A DNA stretch of 56,020 nucleotides from Acidimicrobiales bacterium (lineage in GTDB: Bacteria; Actinomycetota; Acidimicrobiia; Acidimicrobiales; MedAcidi-G1): assembly GCA_014240365.1 (NCBI GenBank), contig JAAZXC010000004.1:1-56020 (forward strand). Direction: 5' to 3'. Both the position numbers and the translations under genes were made by a program. The notes under the pieces were generated by a model. That model made no database searches. It saw only the letters and a list, made by a program, of their open reading frames with translations, and was not told the DNA's origin. Positions 7,554 through 16,209 of the stretch are shown here, one piece after another; position 1 is the first letter of the stretch, and the number at the start of each line of letters is the position of its first letter.

Positions 7554-8972
7554 ATGAGCGCAGAGGCGATCGCGACTCTGGCACTTGCCGAAACCCGACC
7601 GGAGGTGTTCTGGCTGGATCGGCCCGAGCGACCGGAGCCGTCTCCATGTCTGGACACCGATCTGAACGTCGACCTCGTCGTCGTGGGTGGTGGCTTCACC
7701 GGGCTCTGGACGGCGCTGACCGCCATAGAAGCCGACCCCGGCAGGTCGATCGTCGTCCTGGAGGCCGACACCATTGCCTTCGGCGCATCCGGACGCAACG
7801 GTGGCTTCTGCGAGGCCTCGCTCACCCACGGGCTCGAGAACGGCGTCGGCCACTGGCCCGCCGAAGTCGACAAGCTCCTCCACCTCGGCGACGGGAACCT
7901 GCAGGGACTACTCGACGCCATAGACCGCCACGACATCGGCTGCTCACCGGAACCGACTGGTGCACTGAACGTGGCAGTCACCCCGTGGCAGGCCGACTCC
8001 CTGGTCGACAGCGCCTCGCTCCACGAGGCACACGGCATGTCCGTGACCCTGCTGGATGCCGCGTCCACCCGCTCCCAGGTGAACTCACCCACCTACCTGG
8101 GCGGGGCCTGGCACCCCGACGGCGTGGTGATGCTGGATCCGGCGAGGCTGGCCTGGGGCCTGCGACGCGCTGTCGAATCACTCGGGGTGCGATTCTTCGA
8201 GAACACGCCGGCGCGATCGATCGAGGCCATAGGTGGGGGTGGGCCCACAGGCGTCCGGATCCGAACAGACGCCGGTGCGGTGACCGCCAGGCGCGCCGTG
8301 GTGGCCACGAACGCGTTCCGCCCACCGATCCGTCGCATCCGCCGTTACGTCGCACCTGTGTACGACCACGTACTGGTCACCGAACCCCTCTCGGCCGACC
8401 AGTTGTCCGCCATCGGATGGTCGAACCGCCAGGGGCTCTCCGACATGGGAAGCCAGTTCCACTACTACCGCCTCACCGCCGATGATCGGATCCTCTGGGG
8501 CGGCTGGGATGCCCTCTACCACTTCGGCAACCGGGTCGGCCCGGCGGTCGAGCACAGCCCGGGAACCTCCCGGATGCTGGCCACCCACTTCTTCGAGACG
8601 TTCCCCCAGTTGGAGGGCCTCTCATTCACCCACAGGTGGAGTGGACCCATTGCCACCACCAGCCGGTTCACCTGCGCATGGGGGACCAGCCACAACGGGG
8701 CCGTCGCATGGGCAGCCGGGTACACGGGCCTCGGCGTGGCTGCCAGCCGCTTCGGTGCGCGGGTCGCCCTCGACCTCGTCGATGGTCGCGCCACCGAACG
8801 TACCGAACTCGAAATGGTGCGCAGGTCGCCGTTTCCGTTCCCGCCCGAGCCGCTGCGCTGGCCGGCAATCCAGATCACACGCCGGGCCATTCAGCGATCC
8901 GACCAGCGCGACGGGAAACGCGGACCGTGGCTGGCCCTTCTGGACAAGTTCGGAATCGGCTTCGACAGCTGA
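7554..8972 (+). CDS. FAD-dependent amine/amino-acid oxidoreductase (DAO family, PuuB-like)
   Basis: A 472-residue flavoprotein using the ATG at 7554; an in-frame upstream ATG at 7494 would add 20 unlikely residues and run into the regulatory dyads. The N-terminal dinucleotide-binding fold is clear (VDLVVVGGGFTGLWTAL, about 40-56) and is followed by the GASGRNGGF flavin contact at about 80. The C-terminal half has WSGPIATTSRF and a late glycine-rich turn, GYTGLGVAASRFGA. This layout fits D-amino-acid-oxidase-fold enzymes such as gamma-glutamylputrescine oxidase (PuuB) and glycine or sarcosine oxidases, which oxidise a C-N bond to an imine. It is divergent from potABCD and only 20 bases before a homologous oxidoreductase. 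A role in oxidising the imported amine is inferred from location. Confidence 0.85.
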   Translation: MSAEAIATLALAETRPEVFWLDRPERPEPSPCLDTDLNVDLVVVGGGFTGLWTALTAIEADPGRSIVVLEADTIAFGASGRNGGFCEASLTHGLENGVGHWPAEVDKLLHLGDGNLQGLLDAIDRHDIGCSPEPTGALNVAVTPWQADSLVDSASLHEAHGMSVTLLDAASTRSQVNSPTYLGGAWHPDGVVMLDPARLAWGLRRAVESLGVRFFENTPARSIEAIGGGGPTGVRIRTDAGAVTARRAVVATNAFRPPIRRIRRYVAPVYDHVLVTEPLSADQLSAIGWSNRQGLSDMGSQFHYYRLTADDRILWGGWDALYHFGNRVGPAVEHSPGTSRMLATHFFETFPQLEGLSFTHRWSGPIATTSRFTCAWGTSHNGAVAWAAGYTGLGVAASRFGARVALDLVDGRATERTELEMVRRSPFPFPPEPLRWPAIQITRRAIQRSDQRDGKRGPWLALLDKFGIGFDS

Positions 8973-8992
8973 CAAGACATAGGTTCTCGGCC

Positions 8993-10432
8993 ATGTACCC
9001 CCGACCGGATGTAGCACCCGGCGACGCCACCGAAGACCCCCGGTACCGGATGGTGTCGCTCTGGCACGACACGGTGCCCGGCTCGTTCGCCCCCCGCACG
9101 GCTCTGCCCGGCGACCGGGACGTCGACGTGGCCATCGTGGGCGCCGGCTACACCGCGCTGTGGACCGCGTACCACCTGCTCCGCCTGGACCCGACGATCC
9201 GGGTGGTGGTCCTGGAACGGAAGGTCGCCGGCTACGGCGCCTCGGGTCGCAACGGTGGATGGGCGCTCGGCGAGTACAGCATCAGCCCCATGGACTGGGC
9301 GGCCCGTGCCGGCACCGGTGCCGCACTCCGCCAGATGCGCGCCCTGTACGACGCCATCGACGACATCGGGCGGGTGGCCGAGGCCGAAGGCATCGACTGT
9401 CATTACGCCAAGGGCGGCTGGATCGATCTGGCCCGAAGCCCGGTCCAGGCCCAGCGGATCGCCGCCGGGGTCCGTGCACGACATGACCTGGGCCTCTCGG
9501 CCGACGACGTCCGCTGGGTGGGCGCCGACGAGGCCCGCCGGTTCTGCAATGCCACAGATGTGGTTGGCGGCTGGTTCAACGCGCACGTCGCTGCCATCCA
9601 CCCATGCCGACTCGTACGGGGGCTGGCCGAAGTGGTCGAGAGCCTCGGCGGGACCATCCACGAGGAGACCGCCGTCCTCTCGATCGAACCGGCGGACGGT
9701 TCCGGATCGGCCCGTGTGGTGACCGACAGGGGAACGGTCCGAGCCGAGGTCGTAGTGCGCGCCACCGAGGGCTACACCCGGGACCTCGCCGGTCACCGCC
9801 GCACCATCGCCCCCGTCTACTCCATGATGGTGGCCACCGAGCCGCTGTCGGCTGACGTCTGGGACGAGATCGGCCTGGCTGATCGCCCCACCTTCGGAGA
9901 CGGTCGGAACCTCATCATCTACGGCCAGCGGACCGCCGACGGCCGCCTCGCCGTAGGCGGTCGTGGTGCCCCGTACCGGTTCGGCTCGAAGCTGGTTTCC
10001 ACCACCGGCGCCCACCACCCGATCCACGACGCGGTGGAGGCCACCATCCGACAGATGTTTCCCATGGTCGGCGACGCCGCGATCACCCACCGGTGGGGTG
10101 GCGTGCTGGGCCTCTCCAGGGACTGGACGCCGTCGGTCGGCCTGGACAGGGCTACCGGCACGGCGTGGGGAGGCGGCTACGTGGGCGACGGCGTGGCCAC
10201 CGCCAAGCTGGCCGGCCATACCATTGCCGAACTGATCACCGGGACCGGGAGTGAACGGACCGACCTGCCATGGGTCGACCACCTGGCCCGGAAGTGGGAA
10301 CCCGAGCCGTTCCGCTGGATCGGCATCAACGCCGGCCTCCGCCTGGCGGCGAGTGCCGACCGGGCCGAGGCCAGGACCGGCCGCCCGACCCGCCGGATCG
10401 ACTGGTTGAACCGCCTCCTCCGACGTTCCTGA
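8993..10432 (+). CDS. Second FAD-dependent oxidoreductase of the DAO family
   Basis: A 479-residue protein starting at the ATG at 8993; the open frame extends further upstream but that part lies inside the preceding gene in another frame. It has the Rossmann-type VDVAIVGAGYTALWTAYHLL start (about 44-63), then GYGASGRNGGWALGE, and a C-terminal THRWGGVLGLSRDW and GGGYVGDGVATAKLAG flavin-binding end. It is a paralogue of the preceding gene in overall design. Tandem pairs may form a hetero-oligomer or act on successive substrates. The context (pot transporter, aminotransferase) suggests amine or N-methyl amino-acid oxidation; the substrate is unknown. Confidence 0.85.
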   Translation: MYPRPDVAPGDATEDPRYRMVSLWHDTVPGSFAPRTALPGDRDVDVAIVGAGYTALWTAYHLLRLDPTIRVVVLERKVAGYGASGRNGGWALGEYSISPMDWAARAGTGAALRQMRALYDAIDDIGRVAEAEGIDCHYAKGGWIDLARSPVQAQRIAAGVRARHDLGLSADDVRWVGADEARRFCNATDVVGGWFNAHVAAIHPCRLVRGLAEVVESLGGTIHEETAVLSIEPADGSGSARVVTDRGTVRAEVVVRATEGYTRDLAGHRRTIAPVYSMMVATEPLSADVWDEIGLADRPTFGDGRNLIIYGQRTADGRLAVGGRGAPYRFGSKLVSTTGAHHPIHDAVEATIRQMFPMVGDAAITHRWGGVLGLSRDWTPSVGLDRATGTAWGGGYVGDGVATAKLAGHTIAELITGTGSERTDLPWVDHLARKWEPEPFRWIGINAGLRLAASADRAEARTGRPTRRIDWLNRLLRRS

Positions 10433-10476
10433 GCGTCGCCCAGAGCGCACGGGGGCCGCAGGCGTGGAAGCATCGG

Positions 10477-11409
10477 GTGGTGCCGTACTTCCCCAGGCCG
10501 TCGGGCGTCATCGTGCTCCTCGCGATGCTCGGCTCGGCCTGCAGCACGGGCGTGGGCACGCAGGAGTCTGGTGTCACGCCGACGACCGTCGCCACGGTCA
10601 CGGTCACGACAGTGGTCGCGGCCTCGATCGCGACCACAGAAGTTGCGCCCCCGGTCACCACCACTGAGGTTCCATCCTCGGTTCCGACCACGGAGGTGGC
10701 GCCCACCACCTCTCCGCCGACGGTGGCGCCAGACCTCTGGCCGGAGTCGGTCCTCGCCATTCCGGAGGTGGACGACGAGCCGCACCGCGATGGCTACGAC
10801 CGTGACGAATGGGGGCGCTGGTCCGATGACGACGGGGACTGCCTGAACACCCGCCACGAGGTGCTCATGTACGAGGCGACCGCCTCGCCGTTCCTACGCG
10901 ACGACGGCTGCCTGGTGACCGGAGGCAGCTGGTTGGCCGCCTTCACCGGCACGATCGTGGAGGACCCCCGCACCCTCGACGTCGACCACTTCGTCCCGCT
11001 GGCCAATGCCTACCGGTCCGGTGGATGGAAATGGGACCGGGATACGAAACGGCGTTACTTCAACGACATGGCCGATCCCCGTCACCTCATCGCCGTAACC
11101 GCCTCGGCCAACCGCTCCAAGGGCGACCGCGGCCCCGAGGACTGGACACCACGGGGATACGCCGAACCGGACGCCGCTCCGGATGCCATGACCGACTGCA
11201 TGTACGCCGACACATGGCTCGACATCAAGGTCCGCTGGGTGCTCACCGTCACCTCCGCCGAGCTCGCCGCGCTCATCCGGATGCTCGCCACCTGCGACGG
11301 GGACCCCGATGCACAGATCGCATCCGTGCCGACAATCAGTCTCGGTGAACCAATCGACCTCGGTGAACCAATCGACCTGGGCGACCCCATCGACCTGGAA
11401 CGCCCCTGA
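10477..11409 (+). CDS. Secreted lipoprotein with an HNH endonuclease-like (DUF1524) domain
   Basis: Best read from the GTG at 10477 (or the next GTG at 10480), giving about 310 residues. It begins with a hydrophobic export signal (SGVIVLLAMLGSACS) and a cysteine near residue 24, suggesting a lipoprotein. A Thr/Val/Pro-rich low-complexity linker of about 60 residues follows. The globular part carries DVDHFVPLANAY and then ASANRSKGDRGPEDW, the pattern of the HNH/DUF1524 nuclease family common in actinomycetes. The protein ends in three near-identical six-residue repeats (GEPIDL, GEPIDL, GDPIDL). A surface or periplasmic nuclease, perhaps for DNA scavenging, is plausible but untested. Start codon uncertain. 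Confidence 0.75.
   Translation: MVPYFPRPSGVIVLLAMLGSACSTGVGTQESGVTPTTVATVTVTTVVAASIATTEVAPPVTTTEVPSSVPTTEVAPTTSPPTVAPDLWPESVLAIPEVDDEPHRDGYDRDEWGRWSDDDGDCLNTRHEVLMYEATASPFLRDDGCLVTGGSWLAAFTGTIVEDPRTLDVDHFVPLANAYRSGGWKWDRDTKRRYFNDMADPRHLIAVTASANRSKGDRGPEDWTPRGYAEPDAAPDAMTDCMYADTWLDIKVRWVLTVTSAELAALIRMLATCDGDPDAQIASVPTISLGEPIDLGEPIDLGDPIDLERP
11341..11394 (+). repeat. Three 18-base tandem repeats at the 3' end of the HNH gene
   Basis: Two exact copies of an 18-base unit (CTCGGTGAACCAATCGAC, at 11341 and 11359) are followed by a diverged third copy at 11377. They encode L-G-(E/D)-P-I-D in frame. The exact identity of the first two copies at codon wobble positions points to a recent slippage duplication. 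Confidence 0.85.
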
Positions 11410-11410
11410 G

Positions 11411-11475
11411 CCGGGAACCGCCGATCACGCCGGGAGGCCAGGAGGCCGCGTCGGGCACCTCCACCCAGTTCCCGG
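11411..11475. terminator. Inverted repeat between convergent HNH and coxM genes
   Basis: CCGGGAAC at 11411-11418 is mirrored by GTTCCCGG at 11468-11475, just past the HNH stop. The 49-base spacing is long for an intrinsic terminator, and no T-tract is present. The 96-base intergenic stretch holds nothing else I can support. Confidence 0.3.
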
Positions 11476-11505
11476 GCCGACCCGCGGCAGTCCCGGTACC
11501 GGCCC

Positions 11506-12321
11506 CTACCTGCCGGCGACTGTGAGTGCCCGGGCGGTCAGGACCCGCGCCAGGTGCTCCCTGTAGGGGCCATCAGCCTGGTTGTCGGTCGGCGGTTCGG
11601 TGCCGTCCGCGGCGCTCGCCGCAGCGTCAGTCGCCGAAGCGCCACCTGCCAGGGCCACCTCCACCGCCGTGGCCCGCAGCGGCGTGGAGGCCATGTTCAC
11701 AAGCGACACGCCGGCGCCGCCCTCGGCCACCACCACCCCGACGATGGCCCAGTCCTGGGCCCGTCGGTTGAACTTCTGGTATGACCATCCACCGGTCGAG
11801 ACCGGCACGTGCACCTCGGTCAGGACCTCGTCGACTCCCAGCACCGACTCCAGGAAGCCGGTGAAGAAGTCGGTCGCCGCGACCTCGCGCGTACCGCCGG
11901 GGCCTGCGACCACCAGCGTCCCTCCGAGGGCCAGCACGGCCGCCGGCAGGTCCGACGCCGGATCGGCGTGGGCCAGCGAACCACCCAGGGTGCCCCGGTG
12001 GCGCACCGCCGGATCGCCCACCAGCGAGGCCACGTGGGCCAGCAGCGGACAGGCCGCCGCCAGTTCCACCGAGTGCTCCAGCGTGCTGTGGGTGGTCAGG
12101 GCACCTATCGAGACCGTGTCGCCCTCCACCGAGATGCCGACCAGGTCGGTCGCCCGACCCACGTCCACCAGCACCGTGGGCGTGGCCAGTCGGAGCCTCA
12201 TGAGCGGCACCAGGGACTGGCCACCGGCCAGCAGCTTGGCCTCATCGCCGTGCTCGACGAGCGCAGCGATCGCGGCCTCGGCCGAGTCGGCCCTGACGTA
12301 CTCCACCGCCGCCGGGATCAT
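11506..12321 (-). CDS. coxM: CO dehydrogenase-like molybdo-hydroxylase, FAD (medium) subunit
   Basis: A 271-residue subunit of the CoxM/CutM family. It carries the two flavin-binding signatures of the family: AGGQSLVPLMRLRL near residue 32 and TLGGSLAHADPASDLPA near 110. It passes electrons from the 2Fe-2S subunit to an acceptor through FAD. Its start overlaps the coxL stop by 4 bases, giving the order S-L-M seen in form II clusters. No maturation genes (coxDEFG) are visible in the window. The physiological substrate is probably not CO; see the large subunit. Confidence 0.9.
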   Translation of the reverse strand: MIPAAVEYVRADSAEAAIAALVEHGDEAKLLAGGQSLVPLMRLRLATPTVLVDVGRATDLVGISVEGDTVSIGALTTHSTLEHSVELAAACPLLAHVASLVGDPAVRHRGTLGGSLAHADPASDLPAAVLALGGTLVVAGPGGTREVAATDFFTGFLESVLGVDEVLTEVHVPVSTGGWSYQKFNRRAQDWAIVGVVVAEGGAGVSLVNMASTPLRATAVEVALAGGASATDAAASAADGTEPPTDNQADGPYREHLARVLTARALTVAGR

Positions 12322-14699
12322 GGCGAACCTCCCGCCGCCTCGATGGCTCGTCTCACGGTCATCGGTGAGGCCGGCATCCTCACGTCCGTGATCCCCATGG
12401 GCCGCAGAGCGTCCACCACGGCGTTCATCACGGCCGGGGTCGACGCAATGGTCCCGGCCTCGCCGACGCCCTTCACGCCCATCGGGTTAGTGGGCGACGG
12501 CGTCACCGTGTAGTCCAGCTTCATATCGATGCACTCGGCGGCGGAGGGAACCAGATAGTCGGCCAGATTGGACGACCGGAGCTGGCCGTCGGCGTCGTAG
12601 ATGGCCTCCTCCCAGAGGGCCTGAGCCACGCCCTGGACGATGCCGCCATGCAGCTGGCCCTCCACGATCATCGGGTTGATCTGGTTGCCGCAGTCGTCCA
12701 CCGCCGCGTAGTCGATCAGCTCGACGGCCCCGGTCTCCTCGTCCACCTCGACAACGGCTATGTGGGTTCCGAACGGGAACACGAAGTTCCCCGGGTCCCA
12801 GGTGACCTGGGACTCCAGGTTGGGTTCCATGCCGTCGGGAAGGTCGTGGGCGGTGAAGGCGCCGAACGCCACGGCGGCCAGCGGGACCTCCTTGTCCGGG
12901 CTGCCCTTCACCGTGAAGGTGCCGCCGGCGAAGTCCAGGTCGTCGGAGTTGGCCTCCAGCATGTGGGCCGCGATGGCCCGGGCCTTGTGGATGACCTTCT
13001 CGGTGGCCATCCAGAGCGCGGTCCCGCCCACCGACAGCGATCGGGACCCGTAGGTGTCCATGCCCAACGGGCTGATCGCCGTGTCGGAGTGCAGCACCTC
13101 GACGTCGTCGGGATCCACCCCCAGCTGGTCGGCCACGATCATCGACCAGGAGGTCTCATGGCCCTGGCCCTGGGGCGTGGCACCCGTGACCACCTGGACC
13201 TTGCAGGTCGGCAGGATCCGGACGGTGGCCGACTCCCAGCCGCCGGCGCCGTAGTTGAGGGCAGCCAGCGTCCGACTGGGCGCGAGGCCGCACATCTCGA
13301 CGTATGACGAGATGCCCATTCCCAGGTGCATGGTCGACCCTGCGGCCCGGCGCTCGGCCTGCTCCGCCCGCCGACCATCCCAGTCCATGAGCTCCTTGGC
13401 CCGGTCCAGGGTCGGCTGGTAGTTGCCCGAGTCGAAGATCAGGCCGGCCGGGGAGTCGTACGGGAACTTCTCGGTCGGGATGAAGTTCCGGGACCTGATC
13501 TCGTCCTGGCCCACGCCGACGGCCACCGCCAGGGCGTCCATGGCCCGTTCGATCGCGTATGTGGCCTCCGGTCGACCGGCACCCCTGTAGGCGTCGGTCG
13601 GCGTCAGGTTGGTGAAGACGCTCCGACAGGTGAACGAGTAAACGGGCACGTCGTAGAGGCCGTGGTAGAGGAACGCGCCGAGCAGCGGTACGCCGGGGGC
13701 CACCAACTGCAGGTACGCCCCCATGTCGGCCAGGAGGGTGGCGCGCACGCCCGTCAGCTTCCCGTCGGCGTCGGCGGCCAACTCGATCGTCTGGCGCTGG
13801 GCCCGACCCTGGATGGTCGCCGTGGCGGCCTCGGTACGGGTCTCGGTCCACCGCACCGGCACGCCGTGGCGGTTGGCCAGCGTCATACAGACCAGCTCCT
13901 CGGCGTAGACGTTCAGCTTGCAGCCGAATCCACCGCCCACGCTCGGGGCCACGACCCGCAATTTCTGCTCCGGCACGCCCAGGGTGAGGGCAGCCATCAC
14001 CTTCAGCACGTGGGGGATCTGGGTCGACGAGTAGAGCGTCATGTCCCCGTTGTGCGGGGCCGGCACGACGGCCACGCCGCGGGTCTCCATCGGCGCGGGG
14101 ATGAGCCGCTGGTGCACGTATGTCTCGGTCACGTGGTGGACGGCATCCTGGAAGGCGGCGGCGACGCCGTCAGGGTCCGGCGTGAGCTCCCAGTCGTAGG
14201 CGATGTTGGTTCCGCAGTCCTCGTGGATGACCAACCTGTCGCTGGCGGCGTCCCGCACGTCGACGACGGCCTCCAACGGTTCGTAGTCGACCACCACTCC
14301 CTCTAGGCCGTCGGCAGCCGCGTAGCGCGATGTGGCCACGACCACGGCGACGGCATCGCCCGCGAAGTTGGCCTTGCCCACGGCCAGGGGCAGGTGGGGA
14401 GGGTTCTTCATGTCATCAGTGACCGGCCAGGCACAGGGCAGAGGTCCGGCCCAGTCGCCCTCCAGGTCGGCACCCGTGTAGACGGCGACCACGCCGTCGG
14501 TCGCCAGTGCGGCCGAGGTGTCGATGGCACCGATGCGGGCGTGGGCGTGCGGGCTGCGGACGAGCGCTATCCACAACGCTCCGGGGAGGTGCAGGTCGTC
14601 GATGAACTTGGACTCCCCGGTCAACAGGGCCGGATCCTCCTTGCGGAGTCGGGGAATGCCAACGATGCTGCCGGCGAATGGACTCATGGTGTCGGTCAT
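12318..14699 (-). CDS. coxL: Form II CO dehydrogenase-like molybdenum hydroxylase, large subunit
   Basis: A 793-residue protein of the xanthine oxidase/CO dehydrogenase large-subunit family that binds the molybdenum-cytosine dinucleotide cofactor. The active-site loop reads AYRGAGR at residues 370-376. That is the form II signature; genuine CO oxidisers of form I have AYxCSFR with the copper-binding cysteine. GGGFGCKLNVYAEE and the GVGEAGTIASTPAV motif with the catalytic-base glutamate are present. The enzyme therefore probably hydroxylates an aldehyde or N-heterocycle rather than CO. It follows coxS by 10 bases and overlaps coxM by 4. Confidence 0.92.
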   Translation of the reverse strand: MTDTMSPFAGSIVGIPRLRKEDPALLTGESKFIDDLHLPGALWIALVRSPHAHARIGAIDTSAALATDGVVAVYTGADLEGDWAGPLPCAWPVTDDMKNPPHLPLAVGKANFAGDAVAVVVATSRYAAADGLEGVVVDYEPLEAVVDVRDAASDRLVIHEDCGTNIAYDWELTPDPDGVAAAFQDAVHHVTETYVHQRLIPAPMETRGVAVVPAPHNGDMTLYSSTQIPHVLKVMAALTLGVPEQKLRVVAPSVGGGFGCKLNVYAEELVCMTLANRHGVPVRWTETRTEAATATIQGRAQRQTIELAADADGKLTGVRATLLADMGAYLQLVAPGVPLLGAFLYHGLYDVPVYSFTCRSVFTNLTPTDAYRGAGRPEATYAIERAMDALAVAVGVGQDEIRSRNFIPTEKFPYDSPAGLIFDSGNYQPTLDRAKELMDWDGRRAEQAERRAAGSTMHLGMGISSYVEMCGLAPSRTLAALNYGAGGWESATVRILPTCKVQVVTGATPQGQGHETSWSMIVADQLGVDPDDVEVLHSDTAISPLGMDTYGSRSLSVGGTALWMATEKVIHKARAIAAHMLEANSDDLDFAGGTFTVKGSPDKEVPLAAVAFGAFTAHDLPDGMEPNLESQVTWDPGNFVFPFGTHIAVVEVDEETGAVELIDYAAVDDCGNQINPMIVEGQLHGGIVQGVAQALWEEAIYDADGQLRSSNLADYLVPSAAECIDMKLDYTVTPSPTNPMGVKGVGEAGTIASTPAVMNAVVDALRPMGITDVRMPASPMTVRRAIEAAGGSP

Positions 14700-14709
14700 C
14701 TCGAACCCC

Positions 14710-15168
14710 TCACTCGCTGGCTGCCAGGACGGCCCTGACGATGTTCTGATAACCGGTGCAGCGGCAGAGGTTGCCCTCTAGGCCAATCCGGACACCGGCC
14801 GCATCCAGGTCGTCGTACTCGTCGACCAGCGACACGGCAGCCATGACCATTCCCGGAGTGCAGTAGCCGCACTGCAGGGCATGGCACTCGTGGAAGGCCT
14901 GCTGCATGGGATGCAGGCCATCGGCGGTGGCCAGCCCCTCGATCGTCGTCACCTCGGCGCCGTCCACCTGGGCGGCCAGCAGAGTGCAGGACTTGGCCGA
15001 CCGGCCGTCCACCAGCACGGTGCACGCGCCACACGAACTGGTGTCGCAACCGATGTTGGTGCCTGTCAGGCCCAGGTCATCGCGCAGGTAGTGCACCAGC
15101 AGCGTGCGTGGTTCGACGTCGTCGGAACGCCCGGTTCCGTTGACGGTGACGGAGACCTCCATCTCCAA
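14710..15168 (-). CDS. coxS: CO dehydrogenase-like molybdo-hydroxylase, 2Fe-2S small subunit
   Basis: A 152-residue CoxS-type iron-sulfur protein. The N-terminal plant-ferredoxin-like cluster is bound by [15 protein letters not shown] and a later cysteine (KSC). The C-terminal alpha-helical cluster is bound by [12 protein letters not shown] and [12 protein letters not shown]. Both sets of four cysteines are intact. It carries electrons from the molybdenum site of CoxL to the FAD of CoxM. It is the first gene of the S-L-M operon. The next Met (15162) is an alternative start. Confidence 0.93.
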   Translation of the reverse strand: MEMEVSVTVNGTGRSDDVEPRTLLVHYLRDDLGLTGTNIGCDTSSCGACTVLVDGRSAKSCTLLAAQVDGAEVTTIEGLATADGLHPMQQAFHECHALQCGYCTPGMVMAAVSLVDEYDDLDAAGVRIGLEGNLCRCTGYQNIVRAVLAASE

Positions 15169-15284
15169 CCCCCTCGTGTCCCCGGACGGGTCGTCGCAAC
15201 GCCATCGGTGCGATCCCCGAGTCCGCCCGGATCCCCAATGGTCGCGCGTCTACCGGTCGAGCGCCACCGACGCGCCCGCGGCTG

Positions 15285-15304
15285 GGCCTGAGGCCGATCA
15301 GGCC
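15285..15304 (-). terminator. Stem-loop across the end of the glutaredoxin gene
   Basis: GGCCTGA-GGCCGA-TCAGGCC forms a perfect 7-base stem with a 6-base loop. The TCA of the right arm is the (complemented) stop codon of the glutaredoxin-like gene. The remaining 115 bases up to coxS hold no gene and should contain the cox promoter, but I could not pick one out. Confidence 0.45.
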
Positions 15305-15552
15305 TGCTGGAGGTGCGCCACCAACTGGTCGGGCGGCGGGTTGGCGTAGGCCGTACCGCCGACCATCACCGTGGGCACGGTCTCGTTGCCGTCGTTCACC
15401 GATCGGACGAACTCGGCCGCCTCCGGTTCCTCCCAGATGTTGTGGAGTTCCGGGCGGATCCCGGCCGCATCCAACGCCTCGAGGAGTCGTTGGCAGAAGC
15501 CGCAGAGCGGGCGCCAGTAGACGACGAGCCCTTCGGTTGTCGGTTCGCTCAC
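15298..15552 (-). CDS. Glutaredoxin-like / mycoredoxin-like thiol-disulfide protein
   Basis: An 84-residue thioredoxin-fold protein with the redox motif CGFC at residues 17-20 (WRPLCGFCQRLLEAL) and the cis-proline loop VPTVMVGG. Size and motif match mycoredoxin-1-type glutaredoxins of actinomycetes, which reduce mycothiol-mixed disulfides. The cytosolic partner would then be mycothiol. Its start overlaps the TetR gene stop by 4 bases, so the regulator and the thiol protein are co-translated. Confidence 0.85.
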   Translation of the reverse strand: MSEPTTEGLVVYWRPLCGFCQRLLEALDAAGIRPELHNIWEEPEAAEFVRSVNDGNETVPTVMVGGTAYANPPPDQLVAHLQQA

Positions 15553-16184
15553 CTGGTCTGTCCTCCGGGTTCGAGCACGGCCACGAGAGCCGATGCGAGG
15601 TGGCCCGCCAGTCGATCACGCTGCGGCGACCCGAGCAGCACCGGGTTGTTCAACCCCTGCCCCATCACCACGATTACGTCGGCCAGCTCTGCCGTGTTCC
15701 CATCGGTTATCCGACCGGCCGCCTGGCCGAGCTGGACGAAACGGTGGTTGCGCGAGCGGGCGTCGGCCTCGTGTACTCGGTAGGACTCCCGGAGCACCCG
15801 GCTCTCGGGCAATCGGGCCAGGGCCGAGCGCATCACCAGGGCCTCGTCGGTGAAGACCTCTAGGAGGCCATCGACCATGGCCCGCAGGGTGGCCTCGAGA
15901 CCGTGGTCCAGCAGGTGTTCGACGGTCAGCACGGCACCTGCGCAGACCAGTCGGTCCAGAACCGAGTCGAAGGCCGCTGCCAGCAGGCCGTCGCGCCCCT
16001 CGGGGAAACGGTTGTAGATGGTGGCCACGCTCACCCCCACGTCGGTGGCCACCTGTTCCACCGTGAAGGCACCTTCGGAACGCAGGCGGGCAACGGTCGC
16101 GTCCACGACGACCCGTCTGGTCCGCTCCGACCTCCCGACCGGTGCGTCACCATCGGGATCTCCAACCGACCTTGTCATGACCAT
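15549..16184 (-). CDS. TetR family transcriptional regulator
   Basis: A 211-residue repressor-type protein with an N-terminal TetR helix-turn-helix (about 22-70: TRRVVVDATVARLRSEGAFT, then VATDVGVSVATIYNRFPEGR) and a helical ligand-binding C-terminus. It is divergent from the flavoprotein gene at 16245 across a 60-base AT-rich gap containing an imperfect dyad. Control of that five-gene catabolic run and of its own coupled glutaredoxin gene is the likely role. The inducer is unknown; acyl-CoA or aromatic ligands are common for TetR proteins next to acyl-CoA dehydrogenases. Confidence 0.9.
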   Translation of the reverse strand: MVMTRSVGDPDGDAPVGRSERTRRVVVDATVARLRSEGAFTVEQVATDVGVSVATIYNRFPEGRDGLLAAAFDSVLDRLVCAGAVLTVEHLLDHGLEATLRAMVDGLLEVFTDEALVMRSALARLPESRVLRESYRVHEADARSRNHRFVQLGQAAGRITDGNTAELADVIVVMGQGLNNPVLLGSPQRDRLAGHLASALVAVLEPGGQTR

Positions 16185-16209
16185 GACTCTAGGTCACTTG
16201 TAGTTCTAT

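Noticed and set aside
8891-10450. 519-codon minus-strand frame opposite the second FAD oxidoreductase
   Set aside because: Antisense artefact of high third-position G+C; the plus-strand protein has clear flavin motifs.
10270-10476. N-terminal extension of the HNH lipoprotein into the preceding oxidoreductase gene
   Set aside because: The extra 69 codons lie in another frame of a well-conserved gene end, are Arg/Pro-rich, and would hide the export signal behind a long tail.
12318-14699. Annotating the cox cluster as aerobic carbon monoxide oxidation
   Set aside because: The loop AYRGAGR lacks the copper-binding cysteine of true CO dehydrogenase, so CO use is not supported.
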